A DNA stretch of 64,000 bases from NCBI RefSeq assembly GCF_011745365.1, contig NW_024468919.1:124001-188000 (forward strand), read 5' to 3'. Shown piece by piece: positions 1 to 12,036 of this stretch. Below the pieces are notes generated by a model. That model was not told the DNA's origin and did no database searches. It was given only the letters and a program-made list of their open reading frames with translations. This DNA is from Cryphonectria parasitica EP155. Its lineage: Eukaryota; Ascomycota; Sordariomycetes; Diaporthales; Cryphonectriaceae. Each line of letters opens with the position of its first letter. Positions within the stretch are counted from its first letter, which is position 1. Both the position numbers and the translations under genes were made by a program.

Positions 1-665
1 CGCAATGAGCTCGCTAATCTGACTCTCTGACAGACAGAAATCCAATGTGAAGATTTGTCTTGCCTGTAGCAGGATGGACGAGGCTTTGTTATGGTAAGGC
101 AGTACCGTGATGTTGCAGAGCGTGTTCTCAGCGCGTGCGAGACTGGGAGACTCGAAGGGAGTGAAGGACTCGGTGGCTTTCGGCATCATAGGCTCGGTGC
201 TACCACGGTGCTTCAAGATCAGCTTCTTGATATTTGCCACTCTTTGCCTCATGGCCTGGAATCAATATTCAGTTTACCAATCGGCAGGTTGTCAAGTTTA
301 GACCGAGGCGACCGGTGGAAATATTTCGTGTTGTGTATTCTTTGATTCCTTCTTTGTCTTATTGCAATTCTCGAGCTGCTATTTTCAATTATTCGGTCTA
401 TAGCGGCCCTCGCTATCGTCGTTTCACAGCTTGTGCAGATGAGCTTCGCAGTATGGTTCGACTTTTCCGCTGAAAAATGCACGTGAGTCCATATGTTTAT
501 ACTCCTAGGCTATGGCATTCAATATTCCGTTAATCGGTTTCAACCTCGTAGCACACAACCCTTTCTACAATCATTGTTTACACTCGATACACTTTTACTT
601 GCTTGACTGATATCAACATTCCCAGATGCTAGAACTATCTACTGATAGTTGCTTAGATTCCGCGC
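1..665. other. No gene recognised
   Basis: Only short overlapping open frames on both strands, with no recognisable domain or convincing splice pattern. It lies 3' of the sulfate permease and probably holds that gene's terminator. Confidence 0.5.
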
Positions 666-2798
666 TCATCCTTCCAGTCCAGCTGCTAAATTGAAAGCAG
701 CCATTTCTGTGGACTGGTCGGGCTTTCCCTGCTGGCACTGTGAACGGGTGGCTAGAGCTACATGAAGAGTGTCGAAAACCAAGTCCCCGCCATCTCGAAT
801 TGGTCCATCAGAAGGTTCTTCACTCTGTAGTTGCCAATTCGCGCGATCGAACTTTTGTCTAATGCCATCATGAACCCCCACGAATTCGATCAATAAGCCA
901 CTGCCGGCAAATTCAAGCAAAGCTGCCTTCAAGTCCAGCAGCATCTGCATGCCCGTGGAATCAATGTAATTCAGACCAGAGACATCAAGAACGAGCACTC
1001 TCAAAGGCGCACGACTCTCTGTAGAGCTAATTGGATTTTGCTTCCGGCTTTCGTTCCATAGTCGCTCGTGGATGGAGGCTTCCATCTCTCCCAAGTCTGG
1101 AGCATGGAGAGCAGTGACAGTGTCGACAATCTGCGACTTGAGACGATAAGCATTAGGGAACAAGACAGCGTCATTGAGACGAAAGATCAGCGTATCTTCT
1201 GGTATCGTGGTCGCAGTTCCTCGGGCACCTTCAGGATACAAGGACGGGATGTTTGCAGAAGTCACCAATGTTGCTTGACTGAACGTGATCCGCAAAAGGA
1301 CGTAAACGATACTGAAAGCGACGCCAGTCGCGATTCCGACCTCCACCGAAACGAACAATGTGACCCAGAACGAGAGCTGACTGGCGACGAAGTCGATGAA
1401 CGAGATCTTCCAATACTTCCAGAACGTTGCAGGGCCGATGATGATAGGCCAGACTGCAGTGACTATCACTGCTGACAGTGTGGCCTTCGGAATCCAGTAA
1501 AAGGCACCCGTCAGTGTGTATATACTAACCAACACGCAGGCTGTGGTGACGAGGCCTCCAAGCGGACTCTTGACGCCCGATTCTGAGTTGACTGCCGTGC
1601 GAGAAAACCCGCCGGTGATAGGCATCGCCGAGAAAAAGCTTCCGAGGAAGTTAGCTACTCCAATATAGGTCAATTCTTGGCTCTGATCGATGGCATATTT
1701 ATGTCTGCGACCAAAGGCTTTGCCAATCGCGACATGTTCAAGAGCCGCTGCAAGCCACACAGCTACCGCTTTGCCCGTCACTCTGGCTAGCAGAGCCATA
1801 TCGGGCACGGACGGTGCTTTAATGCCAGTTCCGACCGTCTTCGCGATCGGGAACACCGGGCTCGCGCGACCGTGATTGACAGCATAGCTAATTCCAGTGA
1901 AGAGCAGTAAAGCAATGGCGTTTCTAGTGATGGACAGAAACCAGATGATTCTGTGGCGCTGTCCCCACTTGCGACCCAAATACTGGCAGAGAAAAAGCAG
2001 CAGGACGCCAGACCACCCGACGAGGAACGACTGCCACTGCGTCTCAGGCAACTTGAGGAAGAATTCGCGGATGATCGGTCCAGTGTCAGAGCTTGAGATT
2101 GTCTCGCCAAACAAGGTCGGAACCTGGCCAATGACGATAGTCAACGCCGCGGCGGAAACATATCCTGTAAGCACCGGAAGTGGTATGAAGTCGAGGATCC
2201 ATCCGAGTCTGAGCATACCAACTCCCATCGAATATACACCGACGAAAAAAGCCACGGCGGTTGCGATTGAGTGATCGCTATAGCCTTCTTTCACCAAGTC
2301 GTTCACGATGTCACCCGTGAGTAGGGCCATTATAACTGTCGGACCTGCGGTCAAGTCTTGAAAATAGTAAACATCTGAGCTGGCAGTCCAGAGGTAAGTG
2401 TTGCCTCATGTTTGATTAAGACTAACCTTTGGATGTCCCCATGATCGTATAAAGCGCGGTGGGTATCCAACTAGAGATGAGACCATATTGCTCCGGAATA
2501 TTGGCAACTTTCGCGTATCTGCCCATAGTCAGCATGATTATAGAGGAAGCATCCTGAAACGAGCGTACGCTAGACTTTGAGGAACAAGCAGCACTCCAAT
2601 TGTGATGCCGGCGATAAGGTCGTTCACTATCCATCTTGGATTGTATTGCGGTAGCCATTGGATGATGGGAACTTTGTCAACGAGGTAGCGCGCAGTGAAG
2701 GCAGGAGTCGACCGCACTGCCTTGCTGCCCAAATGACAAACGTGCAGGATGTTGGCGTCCGACTTGACACGATCTTTGACGCTCCGCAGATCGAACAT
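666..2798 (-). CDS. SulP-family sulfate permease with STAS domain
   Basis: Predicted plasma-membrane sulfate/anion transporter of 670 aa. Exons on the minus strand are 2798..2569, 2518..2427 and 2356..666. Both introns (50 and 70 bp) have GT-AG ends and restore the family motifs PQSLAYAK and MGTSKDLTAGP. The SulP core has about ten hydrophobic segments and the signature FLGSFFSAMPITGGFSRTAV near residues 345-364. A C-terminal STAS domain (about 490-650) contains VLDVSGLNYIDSTG. The frame stays open upstream to 2819, but the first ATG is at 2798, giving a short cytosolic N-terminus. The protein is somewhat shorter than the 800-aa-class fungal high-affinity permeases, so another anion or a vacuolar location is possible. 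It is divergent from the DUF3604 gene and shares a 675-bp intergenic region with it. Family assignment is secure; substrate is inferred. Confidence 0.88.
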
Positions 2799-3473
2799 GA
2801 CGTTTCTGCTGATATACAAGATGATAATTAAGATGATGTAGTATATGACGCGGGCAATGTGTAAGTGCTGCCTAGAAGTGGTATCTTTGGAGGATCAACC
2901 AGCCCATTCAGATACTGCCTTGACAACTCATCCGACTTCCACATTCAAAGATAGGGTTGAGCACGCCATTTTTGGCAGACAAAGCGTAAGCTACCTCGAA
3001 ATATCTCCTTGGTAAAGGAAATAGAGATAAAGATGAACTGCCAATGACTCAGGTTCTGACATAGTAAACTGAAGTGGCTTCTCACAGTAGCGCAATTGGT
3101 GGATGGCCACATGGAGCACGCCATCTGTGGACTCGAATACATCAACCGGCGCAAGGTGTTCTGCGCTCCCCTCCCCCCTCCTGTTTCAATCAAACGCAGA
3201 CGCCGATACCGATTATCGCAACAGCGGAGAAGACCGTAGCATGATCCCCGCACGCCGACACCTGGTCGGACCACCAATACGGAGAACGAGAGGTGCAGGT
3301 GCCGGAACAGGGTCCACATTCCGGTGATTCACATCTTTGTGGATGCGTAATGAAGTTTCTTTCTTTCTACTTACCCGTAGACATAGTCGTTCTGTCTCAC
3401 ATACTTTCCCGGCCTTTGAGTGTCTCGTTAAGCCTTGAATCCTGTCGTGAATCCCAAGGACGTCGTGCCAGCC
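2799..3473. promoter_or_regulatory. Divergent intergenic/promoter region
   Basis: Separates the head-to-head sulfate permease and DUF3604 genes. I see no recognisable gene and no clear shared operator. Coordinated control is possible from the arrangement only. Confidence 0.4.
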
Positions 3474-5990
3474 ATGAAGACGCTCTCACAGCACCAGCTT
3501 CAGGACGCGGCGGGAGCCTTTACTGCGCCCCAAGACTATTACCACTACATCAAATCGCTACCATTTCTCGGCACGCTGAGTTGCAGCACTCAATCTTTAA
3601 CCGCAGGACAATGGACAGAGGTCGTCATTGAATATACTGTAGGAGGAAGTGGACTGGCGGACGGTGCTTGGATCAAAGGCACATTCAAGTTCTATTCTGT
3701 ACGAAAGAAGTAGAAATGAACAGCAATGGCCCGGATTCTGATTATCATGCTAAGACCATGGCAGGATTGGGCATTGTTCCAGACATCTGACCCGAGCGGA
3801 GATAACTATGTGTCGGCCGAATATGTTCCTACAGCATTGGCCCAAGGACAAAGTCCGGCCACTATACAGGATCTTTCGGTGCGCTTCGACCAGAAAGGCC
3901 ACGAGCGACCGTTTCAGAAGGCAATCATTGTTGACGTGGTCGATGGCTACATCAATCCCGGGGACAAAATCGTGATTCGACTTGGTGATAGACGCTTCGG
4001 TGGAAAGGGTACCAGGACGCAGACCTTTGTCGAGAAGACCTTTTTGATGAGATGGTATATTGATCCAGTCGGCACGTCCAGATTTGCAGCTATCAAGCCG
4101 GATATCTCCATTGATATTCACAGCGGCCCGGCTCACCAACTAAAGATCCAGACAGCCAGATTGGTCCAGCCCGAGACACCTTTTCCCATCTCGTTCCACG
4201 TCGAAGATGAGTGGGGGAACACTACGACTGATGTTGCAGGGTATCAAGCCGCCGTTCGAATTTTTCCGAACGGCAAGGGAGAGGAAGTGGCCACTCCGCC
4301 CATCTTCTCGACTACGCTGCTGCTGAAGGAAACCGGTTGGACGTATGGGCATGTTCCGAAGGTTCAGCTGGAAAGGCCTGGAGATTACGTCGTCAAGGTT
4401 GCAGTGACGAACAATGCTACTGGTCAGCAGTTGACGGACACTCAGCATGTATCCGTCGCTGGAATCTCTCCTGTACCACGTGCGCTGTACGGCGACCTTC
4501 ACGTCCACTCTGACGACACTGTCGGGACAAATGACAGCGAGTATAATTTTTCGTACGCCCAAAAGCTCGCCGGCCTCGACGTGATCGGCTACACGGCCAA
4601 CGACTTTCACATCACTGTCGAAGACTGGACAGCGACGTTGGAGCTCATCCGCAAGATCAACCAATCTGGCGAAGTCGTGATATTTCCTGGCACGGAATGG
4701 TGCGGCAACAGCGCCGTGGGTGGCGACCACAACGTCGTGTTCCTAGATGACACGACGAATGGCGCTCCCCTTGAATTTCCGTGGGACAAGCACGGTAACG
4801 TTGCACGGAGCTTCGAATGGAATGAGCACGGCCCGGCGGAACTGCAGCCCGGCGCCTGGCCCTTGGATGAAGTCTATGCGACCTATGCGCACGCGGCCGA
4901 CACGCACCTCATGATCCCACATGTCGGAGGCCGTCGCTGCAATCTTGATTGGCACCACCCGGATCTCGAGAGGCTCGTCGAGATCAGTAGCGCCTGGGGC
5001 CATTTCGAGTGGCTGCTGCAAGATGCAGTGAAGAGGGGATGGCGCATGGGAGTGTGTGCCAACTCGGACGAGCATCGTGGGCGTTGCGGAGGTGGCGTCC
5101 CAGGCACAGCTGTCTTTGGCACCAGGGGTGGCCTCACTGGCATTCTGGCACCCACGTTATCACGTGTAGATGTCGCGCGCGCCCTAAGGAGCAGACATAC
5201 TTTTGCTACCACTGGAGAGCGACTGGTGGGGCTCTCGAGTGTCAAGGATGGCACTGCCATTCAAGGCGACGAAGTCAGACACACTGTGAGCAACCCCATT
5301 GTGCTGGACTATTCGTTCTACGGCAACGCTGGCTTCTCTACTATAGAAGCGTTTGACGGATCAGGCCGAATACATCATCGAGACTTATGGCGTGAAGCCG
5401 ACGTTGCCGAGGGCTGTCCACAGATCGTTCGAGTTACATGGGGTGGAGCCAGACTGTACGATCGGTACAGGGAGGCCGTGTGGCAAGGGACGATCTCCGT
5501 AAAGGGTGCTCGCATCGCATGTGTCCTTCCTTTTGGTGGAGTTACATTCGTTCCAGAGGAAAGCGTGTCGCAGGATGACCATGAGAACGTTTCTTTTAGT
5601 ACCCGGACAAGCGGAGACTTCGATGGAGTGAATCTCTTCTGTGAAGAAGGTCCGCCCGAGGAGATTATTATCCAAGGGTCACTAGGCGGTTATGTCAAAG
5701 TGGGAGATGTCTTGCGAGGAAACCCCCACAAGCCTCAGCCGACTTTCGAACTTCGTGTGAGTCGATCAGAGGCCTTGGAGCGGGGTGGGAAGGTACTGGA
5801 GTTACGAGGCGGGGCCAACCTTTTTGTCAAAGCTGAAGTGGTACCCGATGTTGATCTGCCCCGACGAGTAGAAGGACAGGTAGAGATCAGTTCCCAGGAG
5901 GAGGGCAGCAGCCGAGCCGTCTACTTTGTGGGCCGAGAATGGAACGGAGGAAAAGTTATAACCAGCCCAATATTCATCGATTTCGAGTGA
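3474..5990 (+). CDS. DUF3604 / PHP-like protein
   Basis: Predicted 816 aa from two exons, 3474..3698 and 3765..5990. The 66-bp intron (GTACGA...GGCAG) joins GTFKFYS to DWALFQTSD without a frame break. The start ATG is in a good context (GCCATGA). The C-terminal two thirds carry DUF3604 features: the metal-binding motif DLHVHSD (residues 319-325) after a beta-rich N-terminal part, then VIGYTANDFH, FPGTEW, a conserved HVGGRR segment and SDEHRG, which resemble the His/Asp-rich metal sites of PHP phosphoesterases. No signal peptide or membrane segment is evident. Function is unknown; a metal-dependent hydrolase is an inference from the motif. From general knowledge DUF3604 is mostly bacterial, so transfer is worth testing. 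It is divergently placed next to the sulfate permease. Confidence 0.8.
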
Positions 5991-7026
5991 AAAATAATAC
6001 ATATGATTTATACTCTCAGCCAGCCATCTTGAACCTGACATGCCATTAGAAAAGCTATTGGGTAAATGCTGCCTGGATGAGAAGGATTGGTGATTGTATT
6101 CCTGTTGAGTTGTCTTAGCTGATGTCACAAAATTTTGTGGCGACGATCGAACTATGAGCCTGATTTTGACATCAATAGATTGAAGTAACTGCATGCTGAG
6201 ATAGAGAATAGCCGAAGAGGTTGGGTAGAAAATCGTCACTGGTTTCCAACGAAGTTTAAGTAGGGGCTGCATGCTGCGATAGTGGCGAAGCAGCAATTTG
6301 TATAGCTATCTTTTACGACGATCAGGGCGATGTCTCGACGGTTAATCATGCAGTGTGCCCTTCAGTGAACTGTTAGACTGTTTCACAATAACTAAATCTT
6401 CGCGGACGTTGGGGGCTGTGTACTAAGTACGCGACATTGAGGGCTACGAAGTCGATTTGTCTCAGAGTTCCAGTCAGCCTCGGCGGCATTAGCTGGCCTA
6501 TGGTTGGCTGCGAGTGTTACGATTGGGGGCCTCACGCCTCTTGTCTGACCACAACTGTCTTAGTTTCTCCGGTGCTTCCACAGCTGAGTTCTTCGATATA
6601 CCCCTCTGCTTACGCCTGGATTAGGCAACATAGCTAGAACATCAAAGATGGGGGCCTATAGACTGTGAAGATGGACGGACGACCTGCATGTGGGGGCTGT
6701 GTCAAGATCAGAGAAAGAATTGCCAGTCAGTTTCCTTATCAGTTCTGTCTACAACCTGGTCTGTGTGCTGAAGCCTTGCGCAAATCAAAAGGGAGGACCA
6801 TCACACTTGTCAACGATATTTGCCTCAATTAATTACCCTTAAGATAATTCAGGTCTTAGGTTTATGTCTGGCAACATGAATTCTTTGAAAGATCCTTGAT
6901 TCTCGTTCATCCTGCTCATGATTACAGGCTACACGAGGAGCACCCCCTTCCCCTTTCACTTTTGGCAAGCCCACTTGAATCCAGCCAGGTCTATTGTTGT
7001 TACGCACGGTCTCGGTTCTATTAAAC
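5991..7026. other. Intergenic, no gene recognised
   Basis: About 1 kb between two plus-strand genes. Short open frames exist but none shows a domain. The last part before 7027 is presumably the DUF3433 gene promoter and leader. Confidence 0.45.
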
Positions 7027-10000
7027 ATGGCTTCATGGTCAACAGTGCACGGTCCAACACCACCATCGCCTTTAGGGCATGAAGACTCCGCTACTGAGGA
7101 AGAAGAATTCACGACATCCTCACCGTCGACATCCTCTGCGTCACAATATTCCATGGAAAACTACTCTAATGACCCAGAGGGGGGAGTGTCCACATGTACA
7201 GAAACACAAACAGTCGCGGATGCGCAAAGGTCCATTATGGCAGTTCAGCCGGGGATAGGCCCTGGCAATCGCACAGGTCCGTCTCCATCGCAATCGTCAT
7301 GGAGCCCATTGTATCTCAAACGGTACATTATCCTGGGTCTAGGGGCGTCATTTGTCTTTCTCGCCGTCGCAATCGAGATCCTGCAATGGGTCTCCAAGAA
7401 AAATAATGGCTTAGCCACGAGCAATCAAAAGCTTCAATATCTCTGGTCTTTCGGCCCGACCGTCGTTCTGACCATCCTCGCATCGATATGGGCACGAGTC
7501 TTCTTTCAAGCATCAATGGCAGCACCTTGGGTACATATGCATAGCGGCAGGACAAGCGCAGAGCGCTCCATCCTCTTGGACTACACTTCGATGCTCCTGC
7601 CCGAGACTCTGGTGCGCGCCTTGCGGAACCGCGACTGGATGGTGGCCATAAGTGGAGGTATAGGGCTGATCATCCAGGTGGAAATCATCTTCTCGACCAG
7701 TCTCATCACTCTTACGCCCACAGATGTGGTTGACCCGTCTTTCCCTATTACGCTCACAACCGAGTTCGGATATGAGAACTCGACGTTCAACGCCACGATA
7801 CAGTCAGCGGCTATAACCTCAAGATATATTACCATGGGTCTGGTACTTGCAAATTTGTCGTATCCAGCGGGTACGGATGGCACAATAGCGTATCAAGAGT
7901 TCGATGCCACGCTGCCGGATGATGCACAATTGACTGCGACGGTGGCGGCATTTGAGGCTGATCTGGAGTGCGAAACGGCACATGTGAACCTGAGCTGTGA
8001 ACAAACCATGTTTAACACCGATGCCGACTTCGAGACTTGGGAAGCTACCATGTTCGCCAGCATGGCCTCTAGTAGTTGCAAGATGGCGGCCGAGTTCGGC
8101 ATGTCGTTCAACTTGAATGAGACAGATCCACTGCATTTCAGTCGAGTATTGACAGGACAGTGTGATGGCGCACCTGAAGAGGACGGCAACAGGGTTGCAT
8201 TTGTATTTGGGGTCCCGAAATTGACGTGGACGACCAATACAACAGGTCCTGGAGACATCTATGGCGAGCCCGATGAGTGTCGTCTGGGCGAGTCGTCTGC
8301 AATTATCTGCCAGCCAACTCACCGAGTCGGACAAGTCGGTATCAAGAGGAACGGGACGTCGACATCGACGTTCCCTGTTTCCTCCGACAACCCGACACAG
8401 AAGGACGATGCTCTGACTTTGGCCTCGTGGACCATCGCAGAGTCTGTATTCAACGAGACGGCCTGGCAGCTTGTCGGGTTTGAGGAATCCATCGGATCGG
8501 GAGGCTGGCGGCTGGCCATACAGAATGCCACGATTGACGTCGATAGGCGATCAATCACAATTTACGGCAACGAAGGTCGCACGAACTTAAGCATTTCCGC
8601 ATTGCTTAACACGGACTACTTGCAAGGAATCTTCACGTCGTATTACAAGAAACACGCAGCACAGCTCGCCAGGGCAGGCTTGATGTATGTCTCGTCAAAG
8701 GCATCCTCGGGGAACATAACGACGCTCCAAAATCGATTGCTAGTCCAGCCTTTGGCGAGCCATACTATGTCTGCATTGCTCGCGCTCACAGGCCTCACGT
8801 GTATTGTCGTATGCGCGACGAATTGCATCTACGACAAATCTGTCACTGCAGTGCCTGCGTCGAGACTGGCAAGTCTGGGTACCGTCCTGGGTCGGAATCC
8901 CCATTTGTTGGCTGATTGGATCTATTTGGGGTCCAAAACAGACAAGGAGGTCAAGAAGGCGTTGAGCCAAGCCGACTACTACATCATGCCCAAACCCGAA
9001 CTTTCCCACGAGGATGCCGCTGTCGCAGCTTCTTATATTGCCATGGAGCCGCATCTGTCGAAAGACTTCAAGCTCAACCAGAACACGGTCAATGCGGAAA
9101 ACTTCAAAACGAAGTATCCACTGGCTTTGCATCCTCTCGCTAGATTGGCCATCTGCCTGATACTTCTCGCCATCATCATCACATTAGAAGTAACCCTCCG
9201 CATATCACAGCGAAACAATGGCCTGGGCAGTGTGCGACAGGACGGCTATGCTCATTATGTCTGGACGAATCTGCCGGCAATATGCTTCACCCTCGTCGCC
9301 ATGGATGTTAGCTTCATCGATTCGGCGGAGCGAATAGTAGCACCGTACCTCCATCTTCGCAAGATTGCGAGTTTTGACAAGTCTATTGGCCTGGACCTGC
9401 TCGACGCCAGCATACCAAAGATATTGTATCGAGAATTGCAGATAAGGGATTTTCCCATACTAGCAGTCACTGTAGCCTCCCTTCTCGCAGCAAATTTCAA
9501 CACTTTTACCTCATCATTATTCACGGTTGTGTATGCGCCGACCGTGTACCAGGCAGAGATCTACACGACAAGCACGTTTTCCATCAATGCTACCAACCCT
9601 CCCTACGCACTATACACCGACCTTGTTGGTGGCCCGGAGTCCCTGACGAGTTCTCTTGTATTGACAAAAGACTTGTCGTTTCCGGCTTTCACGCACCGAA
9701 ACCTCGCTTTCCCAGAGTACACCATCTCCTTTCCAGAAAACAGCACTCTTGACAACGATTCCTTCGCGACGCAGGCTATTGTCCCTGCTCTGCGGGTAGC
9801 CCTCACATGCCGGAGGTATAACAGTTCAGATATATTGGCAAGCTTCACAAAGAGCCTGACTACCGTCACAGGGCTGGAATTGTATCCAATGAATATCAGC
9901 GTAATCCCCGAAAATAACCGCTTCACCTCGTCCTCATTACTGGTCGATACAACCATCTCCAACACTAGTAGCGCGAAAACTGTCCCGTTCGGCGTCAGCA

Positions 10001-11016
10001 ACCTCTTGACCCTGCGAGTTAACTTCGACGCGGGCAACATACTCGAGGACGAGTATTCCTCCATCCAGCCGTGGGGAACATATAGTAACGTGCTTTTCAC
10101 ATGGGGATCCGTATCGCCCTCGCCCAATCGCACCATTCATGTTGAAGCGATGGGCTGCAACGAGACTCTGGAAGTATTATATGTGAATACGACTTTTTCC
10201 AATGTCGACTTATCGATCGTAACTACGGAGCCGATCGAGCCCCCTGTGTCCACATATGATATGTCTACGGCGCACACAGCGAATACGACCGGGCCCATTA
10301 TGTCGTCACTCACAGCGTACTACCCCTCGACGTGGGATGATGTTGCTAATTTAACCTCTCCTTTCAAGAACAATAGCATATTCGACGACTACATGGCGCT
10401 CCTTGTCGCGCAGAAAGGGTCTGCGCTGACCATGAACGACTTTGGCGATGTGGACAAGTCGGATGCCATCGTCGAGGCGGTGAAAAGCCAGTATGGGATC
10501 TTGGCGGCACAGAAATTGAACTACGAGTTCCGCCTTCCTTCCGGTAGGGTTGATGCGAGGGATGCGCTGGAGAACATTACATCCCTACCCGGCGCCTCCG
10601 CTGGAAGTGATTATAGGCCCGAAGATGGCCCGCGGACGACCATCGCCAAAGGGCAGTTGAGGTTGGTCCAGGACGCGACGTTGACGAGAGTGCTGCAAGG
10701 AATCCTCGGCGCAGTACTCGGACTGACCTTGTTTGCGTGGGCGGCGGGGTCCAGGACGAATGTCTTGCCTCGGGACTCGATGAGTATTGGGAGTCTGGGG
10801 GCGCTGATTGCTGGGGGCAATTTAGGAGACTATTTCGACAAAATGGCCGAAAGGACTGGTCAGAAAGGAGAGGAGAAACATCTGACGTATTGGTTAGGCT
10901 GGCGGAAGTGCAAGGGCGATCAGGGAGTAGAGAAGAGGTTTGGGATTTGGGTCGTTGATAGGCAAGGGTCGACAGGGGGAAGTGGATTCGCTCCTGATCG
11001 GCGAGGAGGACTATGA
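7027..11016 (+). CDS. DUF3433 multi-pass membrane protein
   Basis: A single-exon protein of 1329 aa. The frame is open from 6994, but the first ATG is at 7027 in the context AACATGG. It begins with about 100 residues of Ser/Thr/Glu-rich, probably cytosolic sequence. Two similar modules follow. Each has a hydrophobic helix, a K/R-NNGL stretch, an aromatic W/P-T helix and a long N-glycosylation-rich outer segment with many NxS/T sites, then another hydrophobic helix. The first module starts near YLKRYIILG and the second near LHPLARLAICLIL. This is the architecture of fungal DUF3433 proteins; their biochemical role is not known to me. A surface or vacuolar membrane location is inferred from the helices and glycosylation sites. 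Lack of introns over 4 kb is notable but common in this family. Confidence 0.85.
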   Translation: MASWSTVHGPTPPSPLGHEDSATEEEEFTTSSPSTSSASQYSMENYSNDPEGGVSTCTETQTVADAQRSIMAVQPGIGPGNRTGPSPSQSSWSPLYLKRYIILGLGASFVFLAVAIEILQWVSKKNNGLATSNQKLQYLWSFGPTVVLTILASIWARVFFQASMAAPWVHMHSGRTSAERSILLDYTSMLLPETLVRALRNRDWMVAISGGIGLIIQVEIIFSTSLITLTPTDVVDPSFPITLTTEFGYENSTFNATIQSAAITSRYITMGLVLANLSYPAGTDGTIAYQEFDATLPDDAQLTATVAAFEADLECETAHVNLSCEQTMFNTDADFETWEATMFASMASSSCKMAAEFGMSFNLNETDPLHFSRVLTGQCDGAPEEDGNRVAFVFGVPKLTWTTNTTGPGDIYGEPDECRLGESSAIICQPTHRVGQVGIKRNGTSTSTFPVSSDNPTQKDDALTLASWTIAESVFNETAWQLVGFEESIGSGGWRLAIQNATIDVDRRSITIYGNEGRTNLSISALLNTDYLQGIFTSYYKKHAAQLARAGLMYVSSKASSGNITTLQNRLLVQPLASHTMSALLALTGLTCIVVCATNCIYDKSVTAVPASRLASLGTVLGRNPHLLADWIYLGSKTDKEVKKALSQADYYIMPKPELSHEDAAVAASYIAMEPHLSKDFKLNQNTVNAENFKTKYPLALHPLARLAICLILLAIIITLEVTLRISQRNNGLGSVRQDGYAHYVWTNLPAICFTLVAMDVSFIDSAERIVAPYLHLRKIASFDKSIGLDLLDASIPKILYRELQIRDFPILAVTVASLLAANFNTFTSSLFTVVYAPTVYQAEIYTTSTFSINATNPPYALYTDLVGGPESLTSSLVLTKDLSFPAFTHRNLAFPEYTISFPENSTLDNDSFATQAIVPALRVALTCRRYNSSDILASFTKSLTTVTGLELYPMNISVIPENNRFTSSSLLVDTTISNTSSAKTVPFGVSNLLTLRVNFDAGNILEDEYSSIQPWGTYSNVLFTWGSVSPSPNRTIHVEAMGCNETLEVLYVNTTFSNVDLSIVTTEPIEPPVSTYDMSTAHTANTTGPIMSSLTAYYPSTWDDVANLTSPFKNNSIFDDYMALLVAQKGSALTMNDFGDVDKSDAIVEAVKSQYGILAAQKLNYEFRLPSGRVDARDALENITSLPGASAGSDYRPEDGPRTTIAKGQLRLVQDATLTRVLQGILGAVLGLTLFAWAAGSRTNVLPRDSMSIGSLGALIAGGNLGDYFDKMAERTGQKGEEKHLTYWLGWRKCKGDQGVEKRFGIWVVDRQGSTGGSGFAPDRRGGL

Positions 11017-12036
11017 GAAGGCAGCTGCGATGCACAATCAAAAGTCAAGACGGAGTCCTAGCCTCGCTCCTTCTGGGCAATTCACGGCATCATTAGCGCA
11101 GACTCGTAGTGCAGATTGGAAACTCGTGCAAATGGCAAGAACAGTGCAAAGCCGGGTGTCTGGAGGAAGTGACACGTAATCTGGATGCCAGAGTCAAGCC
11201 GAGTGGGCCTTTTCAAGCTCTTTTGCATTCGATCTCTTAATGCCACAAGTACTACACCTCAACTTTGACTCGTTTGATTTCTCTTATCTTGGCCCCTCTT
11301 CTCTGGCCTTTGGGTCCTTCTTAGTTTTCCATTCCAAAAGCAAAAAGAAGAAGTGATGGTTGATACAGCCATACTTCCGGCCCGGCCCGAGACCTGCAAG
11401 GCGACGAGGTTGCAAGCAAGTGTATTTCGGCCGGTCGAGTCGCTTTGTGCAATTATTTGCGGAGGCCGAGAGCTCATTTAAGCTTGACAAATAAACTTTC
11501 CCGAGGGCCATGAAGACCATGTCACGATTTCTCAGGTCGCTGCGGACGTCGTGTCAGTATCGTACGGTTGCAGTATTGCAGTAGTCATGAGTTTGCTGCC
11601 CGAGTGGGTCACTTCGAAAGCTGGCTGCCAAATCAATTTGTGCCAAGACCAGCGGATCCCCTGCCCCGTAAGTATGTGTCCATACTTGTGGATATTGTGC
11701 ACCTTGAAGCCTGTTACCAGCTCAGCCTGGCTGGCCCTTCCTGCCTCCTTTCCTTCTAGGGCCCGTTTCTCCTTAACTTTTCGTACATACTGTAGCATAT
11801 TCTCTGGATGGAGTTGTCCATTATGATTTTCGACATGTCAGCATATCATGGAACATCAAACACACTTTTTCTGTCTTTCCTTGTCGTAAAACCATTTAGT
11901 GATTCATGCAACTTGTTTTGGTTTTGATATTTTTATTTTTATTTATCTTTTCACTTATATCAAACCACGACTCTGTCATCCCCCTCCAAGGAGCTAAGTT
12001 TGAAGGAAAGTAGTCAGAGTCTTTCTTCACTAAACC
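11017..12036. other. Intergenic, no gene recognised
   Basis: Convergent 3' regions of the DUF3433 gene and the MFS gene. Pyrimidine- and T-rich tracts near 11860-11980 may belong to 3' processing signals. I see nothing else. Confidence 0.45.

Noticed and set aside
3726..5990. Separate gene starting at 3726
   Set aside because: The first 13 codons lie inside a 66-bp intron; the frame-consistent join to the upstream exon explains the N-terminus better.
11259..11826. Several short ORFs in the region after the DUF3433 gene
   Set aside because: They overlap each other on both strands and have no domain, splice or codon-use support.
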